Counted from the stretch's first letter, positions 10,558-23,988 are shown. The stretch: DNA of 64,000 nucleotides from Acanthochlamys bracteata (GCA_019914995.1 CM034134.1:8378463-8442462), one strand, 5' to 3'. The notes: generated by a model not told the origin, from the sequence alone. Translations and numbers: made by a program.

Positions 10558-13500
10558 CTAGCTAAGGGTATCTTCACCAACCCATTCTTGCAACACACAC
10601 TTTAAGCCGTTCATCTTTTTCTTGGCTTCCTGTGAACATTACATAGCCGGCATCGAGTGGGAGTGAGACTTGATATTCACTTATGAGACTCAAATGTAGC
10701 ATTCGTAGTTGGAGGTAAAATAATATTGTGCATAGAAGTAAATAACAGTAGGAAAGTAACCTTGTGGATTTCAGCTACTCTTCTCTCTGTGCCATTTAGC
10801 TGAGCTGACAATTCTTCTTCAACTCCTGATAGAAGCTTCTTGTGCGATGCCTCTGCTCATATGAGATACAAAATATAGCAAGAAAACAATTAGAGAGTTA
10901 ACATGAGCATTTACAGGACAAACACACTGACAGTCTATGCCGGTTGCAGCAGAGAAGATAAATATCACTTTAACCAAAAATCAAAGAACTACAGAGTGAC
11001 CTTGTCCTATGGAACAGGTATACCATCTAGACAATACTTCCGGTTAGAATGCCAGAAACAAATACTACTGGTGGTCAGTAGAAACAGATATGCAAATCTA
11101 TATCGACCATATGAACAATCTTCATCCACAATCAGCTAAAGAGAAGAACCCAAGTTGTTTTATATACTGGAATATGCACCTATTCCTCAGCCTACAAACT
11201 GTACATAAAGCCATGTTTCCCATTAATTTACATTAAATTGTATGTGTTTTTTCTTCAATGAAGATGTTTAGAAAAGATAGATCAATTTTAGACCTTAATG
11301 CCCTAAAATGATATCTCATACATCTAGTAGATGCTTCTCGGAGAAGATATCTCAGAAGGACAAGAAAAGTAAAAATTTGCATAGATGACCACATCCACAG
11401 AATCATTTAAAGAATTACTTACTTTGCCGTTCTGCAGCTCTTTCCAATTCCAATTGGTGTTCAGCAAGCTCATCCATTGAGGCCTTAAAGTTCTCAAATT
11501 GCTGACTGATTTCCTCTTTGTACTTCTCATGCATAAGCTTTAGCTTGTCCTGGTGCTCTGCACCAACAGTGATCCAAAATATGATAGCAGTAAAGAAGAA
11601 GAGAAGAAAAGAAGTGCAACCAGCAATTTCAAACCCTGAGCTATGAGGAAAATATATTTGCTTTCTTTCATGATGTCACTTAGATGTTAATTAAAGCCAA
11701 CACATACGCTGCAATACAAGATAGCTTGTCCATCAAAGTGCCTTTTATACAAAAACTCCTTGCCACATACTAGTTTTCATTGTAACCAGTAAGTCTTTTA
11801 TGTAGTGCTAAGTCTATCAATGATCATTGCCTGTACTTTGAAAGCCATATTAGCAGATCAGCTGGACTAGACGAAGCTAACATCCCCAAGTAAACTATAC
11901 CACGCTGCATATTTCCTTGAAGGTTTTCAAAACCAGCAAATATCGAAATCTGTAAAAAATTTGTTGAAAAGAAACACGGTTGAAGATTTAAAAATTTTTA
12001 AAGAGAAGTTCATAACTCATAAAACGCTAACTAGCAGTTTATTCAAAACCATCGAATGTGGTATCTAGGGGAACTTCAAATACAGTTATAAACATAATTT
12101 TGCTATCCATCATGACTAATACAACCACTTAGTGAATCAGGATTAATGTGCCCTTCCAAATTTGTGCAGCTTCAGTCCTCCAGTTAAAGCATTCTCAAGA
12201 CAACCAAACAATCATACAGTGACACAAAAAACATGATAAAATAGCATAATGAGAAACATGATCATATATCATTTAGATTTTCTAGGTAAGTAAGTCTCTA
12301 GGTGACTCAAACTAGGCTCAAGCATAGCAATCTTTGGGCAGTGTTCTTTGTAAACCCTTAAAGTTTTGGAATAGGTTAACATACTATGAGGTGTCCTTTT
12401 GTTATACAAAGACCAAACCTAACATTAAAAGTAATGCCTGCAGGAATACACAAATTTTGTAAATTACAGGTGATTAAGGAGATAAGCAGGGTCTTAGTCC
12501 CCTTCATAAGTCTAATGCTCAGAACAATTAGAAACATTTACTGACTAGTTTCAAAGGCTGTTGATAGTTGCAAGCAAGAGCTGATCAAAGATTACATGTT
12601 ACCTTGTAATTTTAGTTCTAAACGTTTCTGCTTTCCATTATTCACATTGACAAACTTTTTCCTGCATACAAGAGAACACCATAATTAGCAAAAGTAAGCA
12701 GTTCATAGAAACCTGTATATGCTATCAGTGCCTTAAGTCATAGAAAGGGGTAAAACATACACATCCTCCTGGATCTGAGATTGAGCATCATGCAAGTTCT
12801 GCCTTATGCTTTCAGAAGCAGAAGAAATGACATCGGAGCTTTTCTTTCTTGTGTTCATTTGTACTTTGCATTTGAATCTTTCCAAGACATGGGCTAACTG
12901 TACCACTGCCCTGCATGGTGGTCAAGGAAAAAACAATGAAAGAGAAGTTGAAACTTGGTTATTAGATTCAACAAAGGTCTAAAGCCGAAGACCTTGCCAA
13001 GCCATTCTCTGGATACTGTTCTGAAGGTGTAGGGTCAATAGTATCTTGGCTTCCTACAAATTGGAATATGAAGTATTATTAAGCTTATCGAAAAAAATGC
13101 AATGAACAAAGAGAGAGACGTCTATCTTTTTAACTACTTGTTCCAACGATGGATGATGGTGAAGGGATCTTGATCTTGCTCAGCTTCAGGTCTTCAAGGT
13201 TATGAAATCTTTTGCTTCGACGAAGAGTGAATGGTGATTTCTTGGGGGAGCAATCACTTTGAAAGATGCTGTTGCTCTTTCTAAAATCTGCATGTCCCAT
13301 ACAATGAATTGTAAGAAATGCGTTTTTTGCACATTGTATAACATCATGAGTCAGGAAATCAGAGCAAAGTGAAACATCATTGTCCATGTACATGTCTTAG
13401 ATTTCTAACTAGGAATGACATTGCGCTCTGAGTTAGGAAGTCATCTTTTATTTATCATGATTACTCTCAGATGAAGAGTCGTGTCAGTGTGAAAACTATG

Positions 13501-16231
13501 AAACCTAGCTTGACCAAAAAGAAAATCCAAACCTCTTTCAAGATTAGTGCTGTATGTAGAGTTCGCCTCAATCTTTAAGCTTATACAGGAACACTTGGAA
13601 CACGCAAAAACTAGACTATACATTTCCTGCCAACTGTAACATATCTACCAGGAAAGCTGATACTTTATCGCCATTGTGTAGAAGGCGGTGATGTTATTAT
13701 CGTGTTTCACCTTCACTGGCTGAAATATTAATTTTGTAGTCAATCGTAAAACAAACACATTGAAACACCTAAGTCAAATAAGTTATTGTTCATGAAGTGG
13801 ATTAGCTGCTGCAGTTGATATGACTTAGCCAAGTAGAGATTGCCTAGTTCCATAAGATTCCTGACCATTATGGATTTTAGACCAATGCAACAAAAGTGAG
13901 GATAACTGTAACAAACAAACATAATAGAATCAAAGGTGTATAGATAGAAGACAGCTATGCAGCCTCCATGTTTTAAGAGTATTTAGGAATGCTTGAGAAA
14001 ATTAAGGAGCAGCAATTAATGCTGGTACAGTTTTAAGAAAGTCTCTATTCAGTTTGTTAGCTGGAAAAAAAGTTGATGTTGTTTCATATGAATAACTTAA
14101 CATCATGATGATGCTAGAATATCTATGAAAGACACTAAAGACAACGATCAACAACGGGAGCATAACAGAGAACTGGAATATACTGTTGATGATTCTGAAG
14201 AACAATCTAATGGCAGGCATCATTAAAAGCGAAACTAAATGTTCAAAATATTAAGACGCAAGATTTAAAGCGAAGTTTTATGACCTTTGCTCATTGAGGA
14301 ATCCACTTTAAAGCTTTCCCACTTCTTCCTGAATGCCGATGGAGAAAACAGCTTTTCAGTTCCTGTTACTTTCTGGAAAGGTGAGGCTTCCTTTCCTTGT
14401 ACCTCATTAACTTCCATCGTATCTTCCTGGTGAAGTACGTTAAGAAAAACCACAAAAGAAAAATACAGAATGAATCTAAAGTTTAAGTTATGCAAGAATG
14501 GTGTGCTCCACAAAACAACGAAATGGATACAGAAGATCCTGGGTGAGGTTTAGACCCAGAGATTGCAGGACTTGAATTTGGCGGACTTCCTGAATAAAGT
14601 TTCAGTTGAACTGTACGGTCAATGTGAGAAGAACTCTGTAAATCATCAGCCATTACGTTTCTCCGTAATGACAATGACGTACTACTTCCTGCAAGCTTTG
14701 GGCTCTGAGGATCACTAGGTGATCCTTTTTCAGCTGCTAACAGTGGACTCGAAATGTCTTTTTGGAAGTCAGCATTTTTTGCAGCTGCAGGACTACTATA
14801 CCTCTCCATCGAAGGTTTTCTCTTTTTCAGTGGTGGACTATCCATATCTGCATGACACTCCACAATCGTTGCTAAAGTTGGGCTAGAAGGATTGTTGCCA
14901 GGGGGTTCATGAGATCTGCCGCAGCTTTCTGATACTATCTTCGTTGCAGTAGTGTTTATGGTCTTAGATGTCATATATGGGAAAACTAACTTCCTTGGAT
15001 CCTTCTGCAAACTCTTTCCAGAAGTCGATAGGTTTGGAAAAGAAATCCTACGAGGCTCAAGTGGAAGACTTTTCCTTTCAGTTTTCTTGCAGGTAGACTT
15101 GGATGAAAATCCACTTCCAGACCGACCTGAACTTTTCTCTTTCATATCCCCTTCATCAAAGGTGAAGATATTATTATGAGTTTCCACTTTATGATCTTCA
15201 TTTGAAGACAGTATCTGCTTCTTGCCACTTCTTACCTCGTTCTTTAGCACTGTTGCAGTTTTGATGGAAGGTCTCCTTCGAGTAAAGGCACGAGTGACAG
15301 GCCTCTTTACAGTTTGATTAGGATCTTCTGAATCAGTTTCGATTGGGTCAGAATTCAGCTTACGCTTTTCCACTTCAATCCTGACTGCATTTTCTTCTAT
15401 AGAAGTGTTCCCATTGTCTACCACAAGATTTGGCATGTTTGTGTTATGCTTGCCCCGGGAAGGAGCTGTTTCCAGTATCTCCCAGAGTTTCATTCTCAAT
15501 CCTTGATTGTTGCAGTTCTCAGGTTTCTTCAGATTTTGATCACCAGTACTTTTGTTCTGCACATGCACTTTCTGCAAAGTTGGACATGCAACTTCTTCTG
15601 CCTTCCAACTAGTTTCACTGTTCTCATTTCTCTTCCCACGGACAGCGTCCTCCACAGAAGTTTGGTTTGCATGCAACTGAGGTGTTTCGGTGGCAGGTGT
15701 TGCATAATGCACAGACTTTGTCGAAATCCATGTTCCAGCTTTCTGATTATTTGCCTCTGTAAGCTTCAGCTCCAAAAGTTCACTAACAATCACTTTGCAT
15801 TTCCTTCCAGCAACATTAGCCTGCAAAGAAGTCCGGCTTGTAGACAAAACTGCTGCCTCATTTTCCGTGCTAGTGCCAGGTCCCACCTCTAACGGAGCTC
15901 TGCGCATAGTAGCCATTGTTGCAGCATCTCCCTTGCTGATGTTGCTTTTATTTTTCCCTCCCATATTACCGTCCTGAAAAGAAGTTCTGCTTGTAGCAGG
16001 GACTGCTGGAGCACCTGCCTTAACAGTCCCAATACCATCCTTCAATTGTTGACGAGCATTCTGAAAAGAAGCTTTCCCTGTAGCAAGCAGTGTTGCAGCA
16101 TCTTCCCTACCATTTCCAGACCTCAACTTGGATTGCTTTTCAACTGGTATACCAATCGACACCTTTCTGCATTTCCCATAGGAAAGCTGTGTACTTCCTA
16201 AGTTCCGACAATCAACTGCTCCAGCCTGCAT
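10558..16231 (-). CDS. ASY3: ASY3, meiotic chromosome-axis coiled-coil protein
   Basis: ASY3 is a meiosis-specific axis protein that works with the HORMA protein ASY1 and with ASY4 in crossover formation and synapsis (family knowledge). My model has nine exons: 16231-14531, 14426-14285, 13287-13138, 13053-12993, 12910-12761, 12661-12603, 11557-11423, 10852-10761 and 10629-10558. All junctions are GT-AG and all phases close, giving 853 residues. Family matches are CRKVSIGIP at 21-29, KLWEILE near 248-254, DPIETDSED near 295-303, RPVTRAF near 310-316, NIFTFDEG near 354-361, and a C-terminal coiled coil from about 685 to the end that includes LMHEKYKEEISQQFENFKAS. The long first exon is disordered and Ser/Lys-rich, with degenerate internal repeats. 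The true start is uncertain: ATGCAG at 16231 also reads as a 3' splice site, so an upstream exon may supply the first residues. Confidence 0.9.
15950..16110 (-). repeat. Degenerate internal repeats in the ASY3 N-terminus
   Basis: Within residues 42-192 of the ASY3 model a phrase on the theme AA-x-x-x-TSRTS-x-Q recurs: EDAATLLATGKASFQNA, GAPAVPATSRTSFQDGN, GDAATMATMRRAPLEVG, NEAAVLSTSRTSLQANV, and a weaker one near residue 176. Spacing is about 23-31 residues. Coordinates cover the clearest part. Confidence 0.5.
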
Positions 16232-17500
16232 AGGCTTCAGTCAATCAGCAACACTTGAGCTCACATGTAATAAGTGATTGTAAAAGTGATTATCAAAAGC
16301 ATTTATGAATTAACCACAGAGAGGGAAGAAAGTACATCGAGCAGATAGAGTAAAGAAGACAAATGGAAATGGCATATAATAGTAGCTAAACTCATAGACA
16401 ATATAAATTAATTTGATTCAGATACGTATAGCATATGCACAATTGCAACTAAGAGCACTTGAGTTTCGTTTTCTTAAACTTTCTCCACTAAAAATTATAA
16501 GTAACTGTGGTTAAACACACAATAAAGAACAAACATAAACTGAATCCGAAGAAAACAAAGACTTCACGTATCATCATGGTTAAATTAGGACATTTTTTAT
16601 ATTAAGCATTTATTAGGGAACTCATTTGTTCCTAATCTGTCTCCAACAAAAATTTCCTACTATGAAAGCATCACTAAACAAGTGTTATTCATCTCACAGT
16701 TTCATGCAACCCCCCTGTTGTCAACAGCTCCAAACACTCTGAACTCATATACTCATTGAAGGCAGTTTGATTGACTACCATAAGAACATAGAAACAACTA
16801 AGCTTCCACACAAAATTGAAGACCGCAGCAACACAAACCTTAGAAAACTCATGCAATCAATCAATCAATCCCAACTCAGGCAGCAGAACTGATGAACTAC
16901 AGAATCAATAATCATCTCAAATCACTGACTCACATAAATAAAAATATTTTTAAAAATAAAAAAGTTCTAAAAACAAAACACTAAAAGAAAAATCTAATAA
17001 TGCTCGATCTAGTACCACAAACTCTAACAATTCCCTCTCCCTCCACATCCAGATTCTAAAACCAATCCGCCGAAAATCTCACCAACATTTCAATCCTAAC
17101 ACGGTCAAAGCTTCGATACTTCATGAAAACCTTCACTAGCGATCAGGACTACAGCTTCGGATTGGAATCGTTACGACTTCCCAACCACACCCCTCAACAC
17201 CCCCACCACCCGCCCATAACAAAAAAAAAGTAAAACATTCTTTCGCCCGCTCTCGACCGCTATGGATAGAGAGAGAGAGGGGGAGAGAGAGAACCATTAA
17301 CGGGGCTTTGCTGGTCGGCGGCGAGAGATCTTGGCGGTGGAGGGATCTGATCAATTTTGAAATGCTTCGAAACCGCGGGAGAACGGAAAAGTGGAATTAA
17401 AAGATCTCCGCGAACGCAAACAAAATAAATAGACTGGATTTCAAATTGATGGAAAAGTTGAACTGAGCAAGAAACAGCTAACAGGTACAATGGACCTTCG
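16232..17500 (-). other. ASY3 leader, first intron and promoter region
   Basis: No protein family match. The segment 17100-17450 is GC-richer with a purine-rich simple repeat and probably contains the transcription start and an untranslated (or very short coding) first exon. The rest behaves like an intron. A distinct first coding exon could not be fixed. Confidence 0.45.
17264..17293 (+). repeat. GA-rich simple repeat
   Basis: Imperfect (GA)n/(GGA) tract beside the presumed ASY3 transcription start; on the ASY3 strand it is a CT-rich tract, common in plant leaders. Confidence 0.7.
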
Positions 17501-17529
17501 TTGCTTCATGGGCCTTGGGCCTGTTGTAG

Positions 17530-17733
17530 ATTTAGATTTGAAAACAGTTGGAAATACTTTTGAAATAATTTTTTTTAAAAAACTTTTTTACTTAAAAAAT
17601 AATAAAAAAAATTAATCTTATTACGTAAATTTTTTAATATTTTTTATAATTTTAAATAAATTTTCTAAATGTCTGTAAAAAATATATTAAAAAATTAAAA
17701 GTTATATTTTAAATGAAATGTCAAACACCCTCC
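17530..17733 (-). repeat. AT-rich MITE-like repeat, family A (diverged)
   Basis: A/T-only interior ending AAATGTCAAACACCCTCC, a diverged form of the TTTCAAACGCTCC end. It lies just upstream of the ASY3 promoter. Left boundary approximate. Confidence 0.45.
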
Positions 17734-18198
17734 AATATTGTTTGTTATTCCATTTTATTTTACAATTTGTTTCAACTTATATTATAAAATTTTTATATAT
17801 AAATTTATTTTAAACACTTCAAATGATCTATTTATCTCATATGAATGTGGGTTAACGTTTTGTTCATTTAGACTTGTTCAAATGCCTAAAATTCAAGTTT
17901 CTTCGGCATAAATAAAATTTCATACGATTTCTATATATTTTAAATATAAATTAAATTCCCAATTACATTTTAAAATTATTACACTTTATTTCTAACCTAC
18001 TTAAAAAAATAAAAAATAAATTTTATTTTCAACTTTATTTTAAAAAAATTATTTATTTCAAGCAATACATTTATATGTATTTAATATGCGCCCTTAATTT
18101 TAGCTTTATTTTTTATAAAAGAAGCTCAAATAATCAATGATGATGATAATGATTGAAATATTTGACTTGAGTTAAAATAAACAGATACATTTGTGGAG

Positions 18199-18425
18199 CT
18201 TTTTTCTTCAAATTTTTTATTTTATGTTTTCAGATAAAATTTTTAAAATATTTATAAATTTTTTTTTAAAATTTTTAAAATATATATTCTATATCATAAA
18301 ATCTTTTTATTAATTATTCTTTTATTTTTTAAATAAAAAAATAAAACTTATTTTCAAAATTTTCTAAAATATTTTTTTATTTTCAAAAATCTCTATTTTA
18401 TAATTATTTATAAATATCTGTTAAG
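18199..18425 (+). repeat. AT-rich repeat, subfamily B
   Basis: Begins GAGCTTTTTTCTTCAAATTT and runs through TTTTCAGATAAAATTTTTAA to a Leu/Ile-like A/T end near TAAATATCTGTTA. It matches the order of words in the segment at 32083-32284 and, inverted, the tandem units at 34033-34400. Confidence 0.5.
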
Positions 18426-19680
18426 TATTAACAAACAAGACTAAAATGCATGCATATAATAAAACGCATTTATAATCAAACAGTGTGATTTGTCCTGACC
18501 TCTTTCGAAAAAGGAAAACAGTGAAAAAGAAAATTATAAATAGTAACGTACATTTTAATTATGCGCATTAATGATAAACCCGACAAAATGTGAGAATGTT
18601 ACGCTCTTGCTTTGCAATTTGGATGATCTTATAGATAAAATAAATCAAGATGAAAGTAGAATAGAAATAAAGATAAAGATAAATAAAGAGTAATTATTTA
18701 ATTCTACTGTATTTAAATGTATTACTAAGATTAAATTTTATATTCTATTTGATAAATAAATAATAAAAATAAATTTTTGTATAATACTCTAGTATTTTAT
18801 AAAATTATATTAGTCTAATTATAGATTTAATAAAAATTATAGATAAAATTTTTATGTAATATTTTTTAATTAGTATTAGAATAATTTACAAAAATAAATT
18901 CATTATTTAATATAAAAATTAATCATTCAGTAAAATATACAAAGTATAGATATTTATAATAAAATCAATTGAAAGTAAAGCAAATATACAAAATTATAAG
19001 CTCTTATATAAAATATAACATGTGCTAATTTTTAAAGTTTTTAAAAATTTTTGAAATATTTAAAAAAAAGAAAGTAATAAAAAGTAGATAATCATGTATC
19101 TACTATGTAATGCAATGTAAATTTGGCAATATTGTAATGAGCTAGAAGAAGTTTAGTAGTGTTTAAATTAAAAAAATTCTTAAATAATTATTTCAAAATT
19201 TTTTAAAGCAAATTAATTTTTATTTTAAAATAATAAAAATTATATATATAAAACGTATAATTTATTTATATTTTTAAAATCTGATAAAAATTTTTACATA
19301 TATATAAACTATTAAAATAAAATTATAATAAATAGTAATAAATACTGCCAAATATGTTCTTACAGCTTTTGCCCTGCCCCTCTCGATCTCTCAGTGCTTC
19401 ACGTGGTGGTGCTGCTATGAGTGAAATTTTTAGATCTACCTGATCATCATATGTAATTGATCTCATCCCATTGTTCTCACATGCTTCTGTCTCTCTCAAC
19501 TGCAGTAACCCTAATTACATCTAATTTTTTATTTTAATAATTTTTTTATAATATATTTTAAAAAATTAAAATATAAAAAATTTTATGTTATAAAATTTTA
19601 TTATTACTTATTTTATAAACAAATACTTTGAAACATTACATTGCGTTCAACGAAAGTCATCCATAGAAAGAGTCTACTAG

Positions 19681-19898
19681 AGTCCGTTTGGTCGAGTGTT
19701 TTCTATAAATTTTTCAATTTTTTATTTTATTTTTTTAAATATATTTTATAAATATTTAAAAATTTTATATAAAGTGTTAAAAATTTTTACGTATTATTAT
19801 TATTTTTTTAAAATAAAAAAATAAAATTTATATTTTAAAAAATTAAAAATATTTTTTTTTAAAAATTTTTATTTTATAAGTACTTCAAAACGTTTCCA
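19681..19898 (+). repeat. AT-rich MITE-like repeat, family A
   Basis: Starts AGTCCGTTTGGTCGAGTGTT and ends ACTTCAAAACGTTTCC; interior contains TTTTATTTTTTTAAATATAT. Both ends are diverged versions of the family ends. Confidence 0.55.
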
Positions 19899-20942
19899 AC
19901 GCAGTGCAATGTTAATGAAGAAATTGAACATAAGAAATTTCCATTTGTGTGAACTTATATGCAAGGCGTGTATTACTTGCTTGAAGTAAGTTTTTTTTTA
20001 CTAGAGAAAGTTATAATCAAATCACTTGCGGTGAAGTACACAAGTGGTATCTAGGAATATTGGAGATTTCTTTTTTTTTGACATTACAGTTACTAAAGAA
20101 CATGAAGAAGAAGAAGATTCTTGGAAGCAAGAAAGAAGGTAGCTAAAGGGGTCCATTGTCCTTACACAACTCTTTGCTCCTTCATCACCTTATTTACAGC
20201 TAATGAGAAGGAGAAGAAAAAAAAAAAAACTTCAATTCTTGTTACAAAAATGTCAACATGTGAAGTAGGCCTTTCTTTGCATTCAATGTTAATTATAAAG
20301 ATTCCCAAAAAAAAAAAAAATTTATCTGTCCGTATGAATGATCATGGATTTCTTGGGCTTTTTTTTTTCTATATAGATCATTTACAGACTGGGAAAAAGA
20401 ATTAATTAAAGTTGTTGTTTAGAGTTCTTCTTACCTATATATGAATTGAATTTTTCACATGAACTGCATTAACGTTTGCCCATCTGCTTATTTCCAATGC
20501 TGCTTCAAAATTTTTTAAATTTTTATCTTCATAATGTTTTATGTAGTTCAGAACTTGCATGTTGAAAAGTTGAGATGTGGAATGTTAGATCTGAAACAAA
20601 TATTGGTTCACTTGTAATGAATTATTAACCATATTAATGATATATTGATGCGACACTTGAATTATTCTGCAGGTTGATTTTGATATTTCTTTTTAACGCA
20701 TGTTTTACTACTGAATTAAGTTGATAAATTTCTTCTGCATGACTGTTCTTCATTACTGTTCTTGTCCAGGAACAAGAAAATGAAATATAAAACAACTATG
20801 AAACAAAGTCAATACACATTATAAAGCAAAATTAAAAAAAATATTCTAACGTAATTGATCAACACCAGATATAATTCTCAACTTAACACCATATAATTAC
20901 ATGAACATAAAAGCAAACACCTTGTTTATCATATGCACGTAT

Positions 20943-20960
20943 GTAGTAGTAGTAGTAGTT
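20943..20960 (+). repeat. TAG trinucleotide microsatellite
   Basis: About five TAG units downstream of the minus-strand MYB gene. Confidence 0.8.
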
Positions 20961-21139
20961 CTTTCTCAACAAGAACAACAGCAACAAAATAATAATAATT
21001 TACACTTAAAAATCAAATTTCTAAAAACTTCATGATCAATCACTAGGAAATTAACCTTAAAAATGAAAGCATGCTCCAGTTTTGCAAGGCCTTCAAACCA
21101 CGAAATGAACATTAATCTAGACCCCGAATGGTAATTCAA

Positions 21140-22430
21140 TTAGAAAAGACCATCAGTGTCATCAAGGGATAAGTCCATGATACTAGTTCCAGCTGCTGCG
21201 TCATCAAACAACCAGTTCTCCAGCACGGACAACTGATGATGATGACTGTGATCCATCTTGCTTGATTCAGATACCTCCGACGGAGGCGAATCGAGTCCGA
21301 TTACCCTCTGCGTGGAAGACGAATGTTGAGTTGTATTAGTAGTAGCAGACTCTGAGTTACTATTAGGCCGCTTTCCTGCAGGTCCGTTTTGCATCCAGTT
21401 CTCCAGCAACCTTGAAATGTTCTCAGCAGTCGAGAAATAAGAGTTTGATGACGAATTTGTTACAGATGGTGTTAGAGTAGTGCTCGGTTTGATGTCGTCA
21501 GAAGTGTCAGTAGTGCTTGGATTTTCAAGTGACAGTGCTTCGGAAAGGGCTTTCTTAGCCATTTGAATATCTGTCTGAAGCCTTCTTTCCCACTGGCCTT
21601 TAGACATTGTTGTGGTTGAATGTTGGTGGTACGTTGTTGTAGATGATGAAGAGTAACAACTAGTACTGTTGTTGCTTCCATTGTTGTTGATCAATTGCTG
21701 CTGGCCTTCTTCGAGTTTCCGGAGCTTTTTCTTTAGGTGAGTGTTCCAGTAGTTCTTGATATCGTTGTCTGTTCTTTCTGGTAAATAAGATGCAATTGCT
21801 GCCCATCTGCATCAAAATCGATCGATCAATATATTTTCTGATAAATGAAGAATTAATTCTTGAGTGAAATCTTTTGGCTTTTTATTTTTTTTTCTTGATG
21901 GAGTACCTGTTGCCTAAGAGGGCTTGAAGGTGGATGATGAGTTTCTCTTCCTTGTCAGTGAAATTACCTCTTTTAATTCCAGGTCTTAGATAATTGGTCC
22001 ATCTTAGCCTGCAGCTCTTGCTGCATCTCATCAACCCTGCTCAATACCATTAAAACATAATTCATTCATTCATACTTCAAATAAAAATTTAGAAAAATTT
22101 ACTTGCTTTTTGAAGAATTCAACAAAGAAATTAACATTTTTGGCATATTAAGCGGAGGCTCTAGTATACGCAGATATATAGGTACCAAAAACTAGCTATA
22201 TATATTAGAAAAGATTCACAAACTAACAAACAGTAGAAGATTCCCAAACAAACGAAAAAAAAAAAATTTCTCGTTTTTTTCAAATGAACTACTTTACCAG
22301 TGTTTGTAGGTACAGCTCTCCAGTTGCCAGCACCATGTTCTTGGATGTAAGAAACAAGTATGATATCTTCCTCCGGCGTCCATGGCCCTTTCTTCACTCC
22401 ATTCTTATCACAGCATGGCGGCCTCCCCAT
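21140..22430 (-). CDS. R2R3-MYB transcription factor, subgroup 1 (MYB30/94/96/306-like)
   Basis: A nuclear DNA-binding regulator. Three exons: 22430-22298, 22036-21907 and 21806-21140. Exon 2 is exactly 130 bases, as in most R2R3-MYB genes, and phases close to 309 residues. R2 begins at [20 protein letters not shown]3 includes [20 protein letters not shown] and the end [19 protein letters not shown]. The [15 protein letters not shown] start, a [14 protein letters not shown] motif and a C-terminal [10 protein letters not shown] motif place it in subgroup 1, whose members control cuticular wax, drought and defence responses (family knowledge). The usual HGPGNW of R2 reads HGAGNW here. The C-terminal half is Ser/Thr/Asn-rich. 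The exact orthologue cannot be chosen without a tree. Confidence 0.93.
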
Positions 22431-23979
22431 TAAAACAAAAAAGGAAAAAAAAATAAAATCTTCTCCTATCTCTCTCTGTCTTGAGCTCTAGCGCTTAGCT
22501 ATATCTTAAAGAATCAACTCAATTTTGAAAAAGAATGGAAGATAGATGGTTGCAAATATTGTTGTTGTTGTTGCTATTTGTGTTAGCTAGAGAAGAGAAG
22601 AAAGGGAAGAAGAAGCCAGCAACAAGGGTCATGGACAAGGGCAATGTTGTTGCATCACTCTTAGCTATTATATATATAAATAACCAGACACAAAACAAAA
22701 CAAAACAATTAGATTAAAAGAAAGGGAGAGAGGGTCAAATGAAGACAGCAAGGAGCATTTAAGTTCTTTTCTTTTCACTCCCTGTATATGTTCATCTACC
22801 AAAAGTCAGCTAAGTCCTGTTTTGTTTCTTACATGATAGAAACAAAACAGAACAAAGAAACAGAGAAGCGAAAGAAAAGAAAAAGAAGGAAAAAAGTTTT
22901 TGTTATTGTTTCTGTTTTAGCTTGGTCACAAAAAGTTTTTTTGAAGGGGCAGAGAAAGAAAACCGTGTGCAATGAATGAATGCACGCAGTAAAAGTTTCT
23001 CTTCTTCTTTATCTTTGTTTGATTTCTTCGGTTGTAAAAAAGAAACAACAGAGAATTGAATGAGGAAAAACTTTTTAATTAACTATGCAGTGCATGATTT
23101 TCTTTGGAACTAACGAAGCAACATTAATATTAATAATTATGCAGCATGTCTGTTGAGGTTAAAAACAAAAAACTAAAACAGACTGAAGTAAAAAATTTAT
23201 TATAAAGTATGGTTTTTGGAAACTTCAAATCTGCTTTGGAACTATCTACCTATTTGCATTTCTAATATAAATATAGTTTTTTGAAAAAAAATTGCAAAGC
23301 TTATATGAAACATAAACACGTTATGTCTCCTGAGAAAAAGAAAAAAACAAGAAGAAGTTGGAAAATAAGTCATTTAAAATATTTTCCCAAGGTGTGTAGG
23401 GTCAAACAAAACTATAATTATATACTAATGTAAGCAATATATAGGCATACATGATTATTATTAGTATTGCTATTATGAGAGATGCCCTCAAATTCATGCT
23501 TGACCTTAATTATTTCTCCTATAGCGACTAATTAATTAATTCGATTACTTAATACGAAAGATAACGACACAATTTTGGCAGTGTATTTTAAATATTTTTT
23601 ATTTTCAAAATACGCTGCATTTTAAAATTCCTCTTTTAATTTAAATTATATAATTATAAAATTTTTATATTTTGATTTTACTTTTTTATAAAAAAAGTTA
23701 TTTATTAAAAAAATTATGCTAATATTTTGTAACGTATCCAATATCGTTATATATAAGAGGAAAACAATATTGTCCATTTTATGAAGATTTTTGACACAAC
23801 CTATCCAGCCGTACTTTAGCATTGTTTATTTAGTATATTTGAAAGTGCTATTAAAAAGAAAACAATTTTAAAAATTAATTTCTATTTTATCTAAAAAATA
23901 AATAATAATAATATATTATTATATAAATTTACTAATCAAATTTAGTAAGATCAAGCTCAGTTTGCATGATGGTGTTATT
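22431..23979. other. MYB promoter and intergenic region
   Basis: Leader and promoter of the minus-strand MYB gene, rich in purine/pyrimidine tracts (22440-23050), followed by AT-rich intergenic sequence. No coding segment recognised. Confidence 0.45.
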
Positions 23980-23988
23980 GTTGCATAA

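Larger units (their letters stand above)
17734..20940. other. AT-rich intergenic region between ASY3 and the MYB gene
   Basis: No gene recognised. It contains further AT-rich repeats (listed separately) and stretches of unclassified A/T sequence. A 94-codon frame at 20121-20405 is made largely of Lys codons from poly-A runs and is not supported as a gene. Confidence 0.45.

Noticed and set aside
14952-15977. Plus-strand frames of 60-148 codons inside ASY3
   Set aside because: They lie antisense to the long ASY3 exon and follow its codon pattern; no family similarity.
20121-20405. 94-codon plus-strand frame
   Set aside because: Rich in poly-Lys from A runs, no recognisable domain, downstream of the MYB gene.
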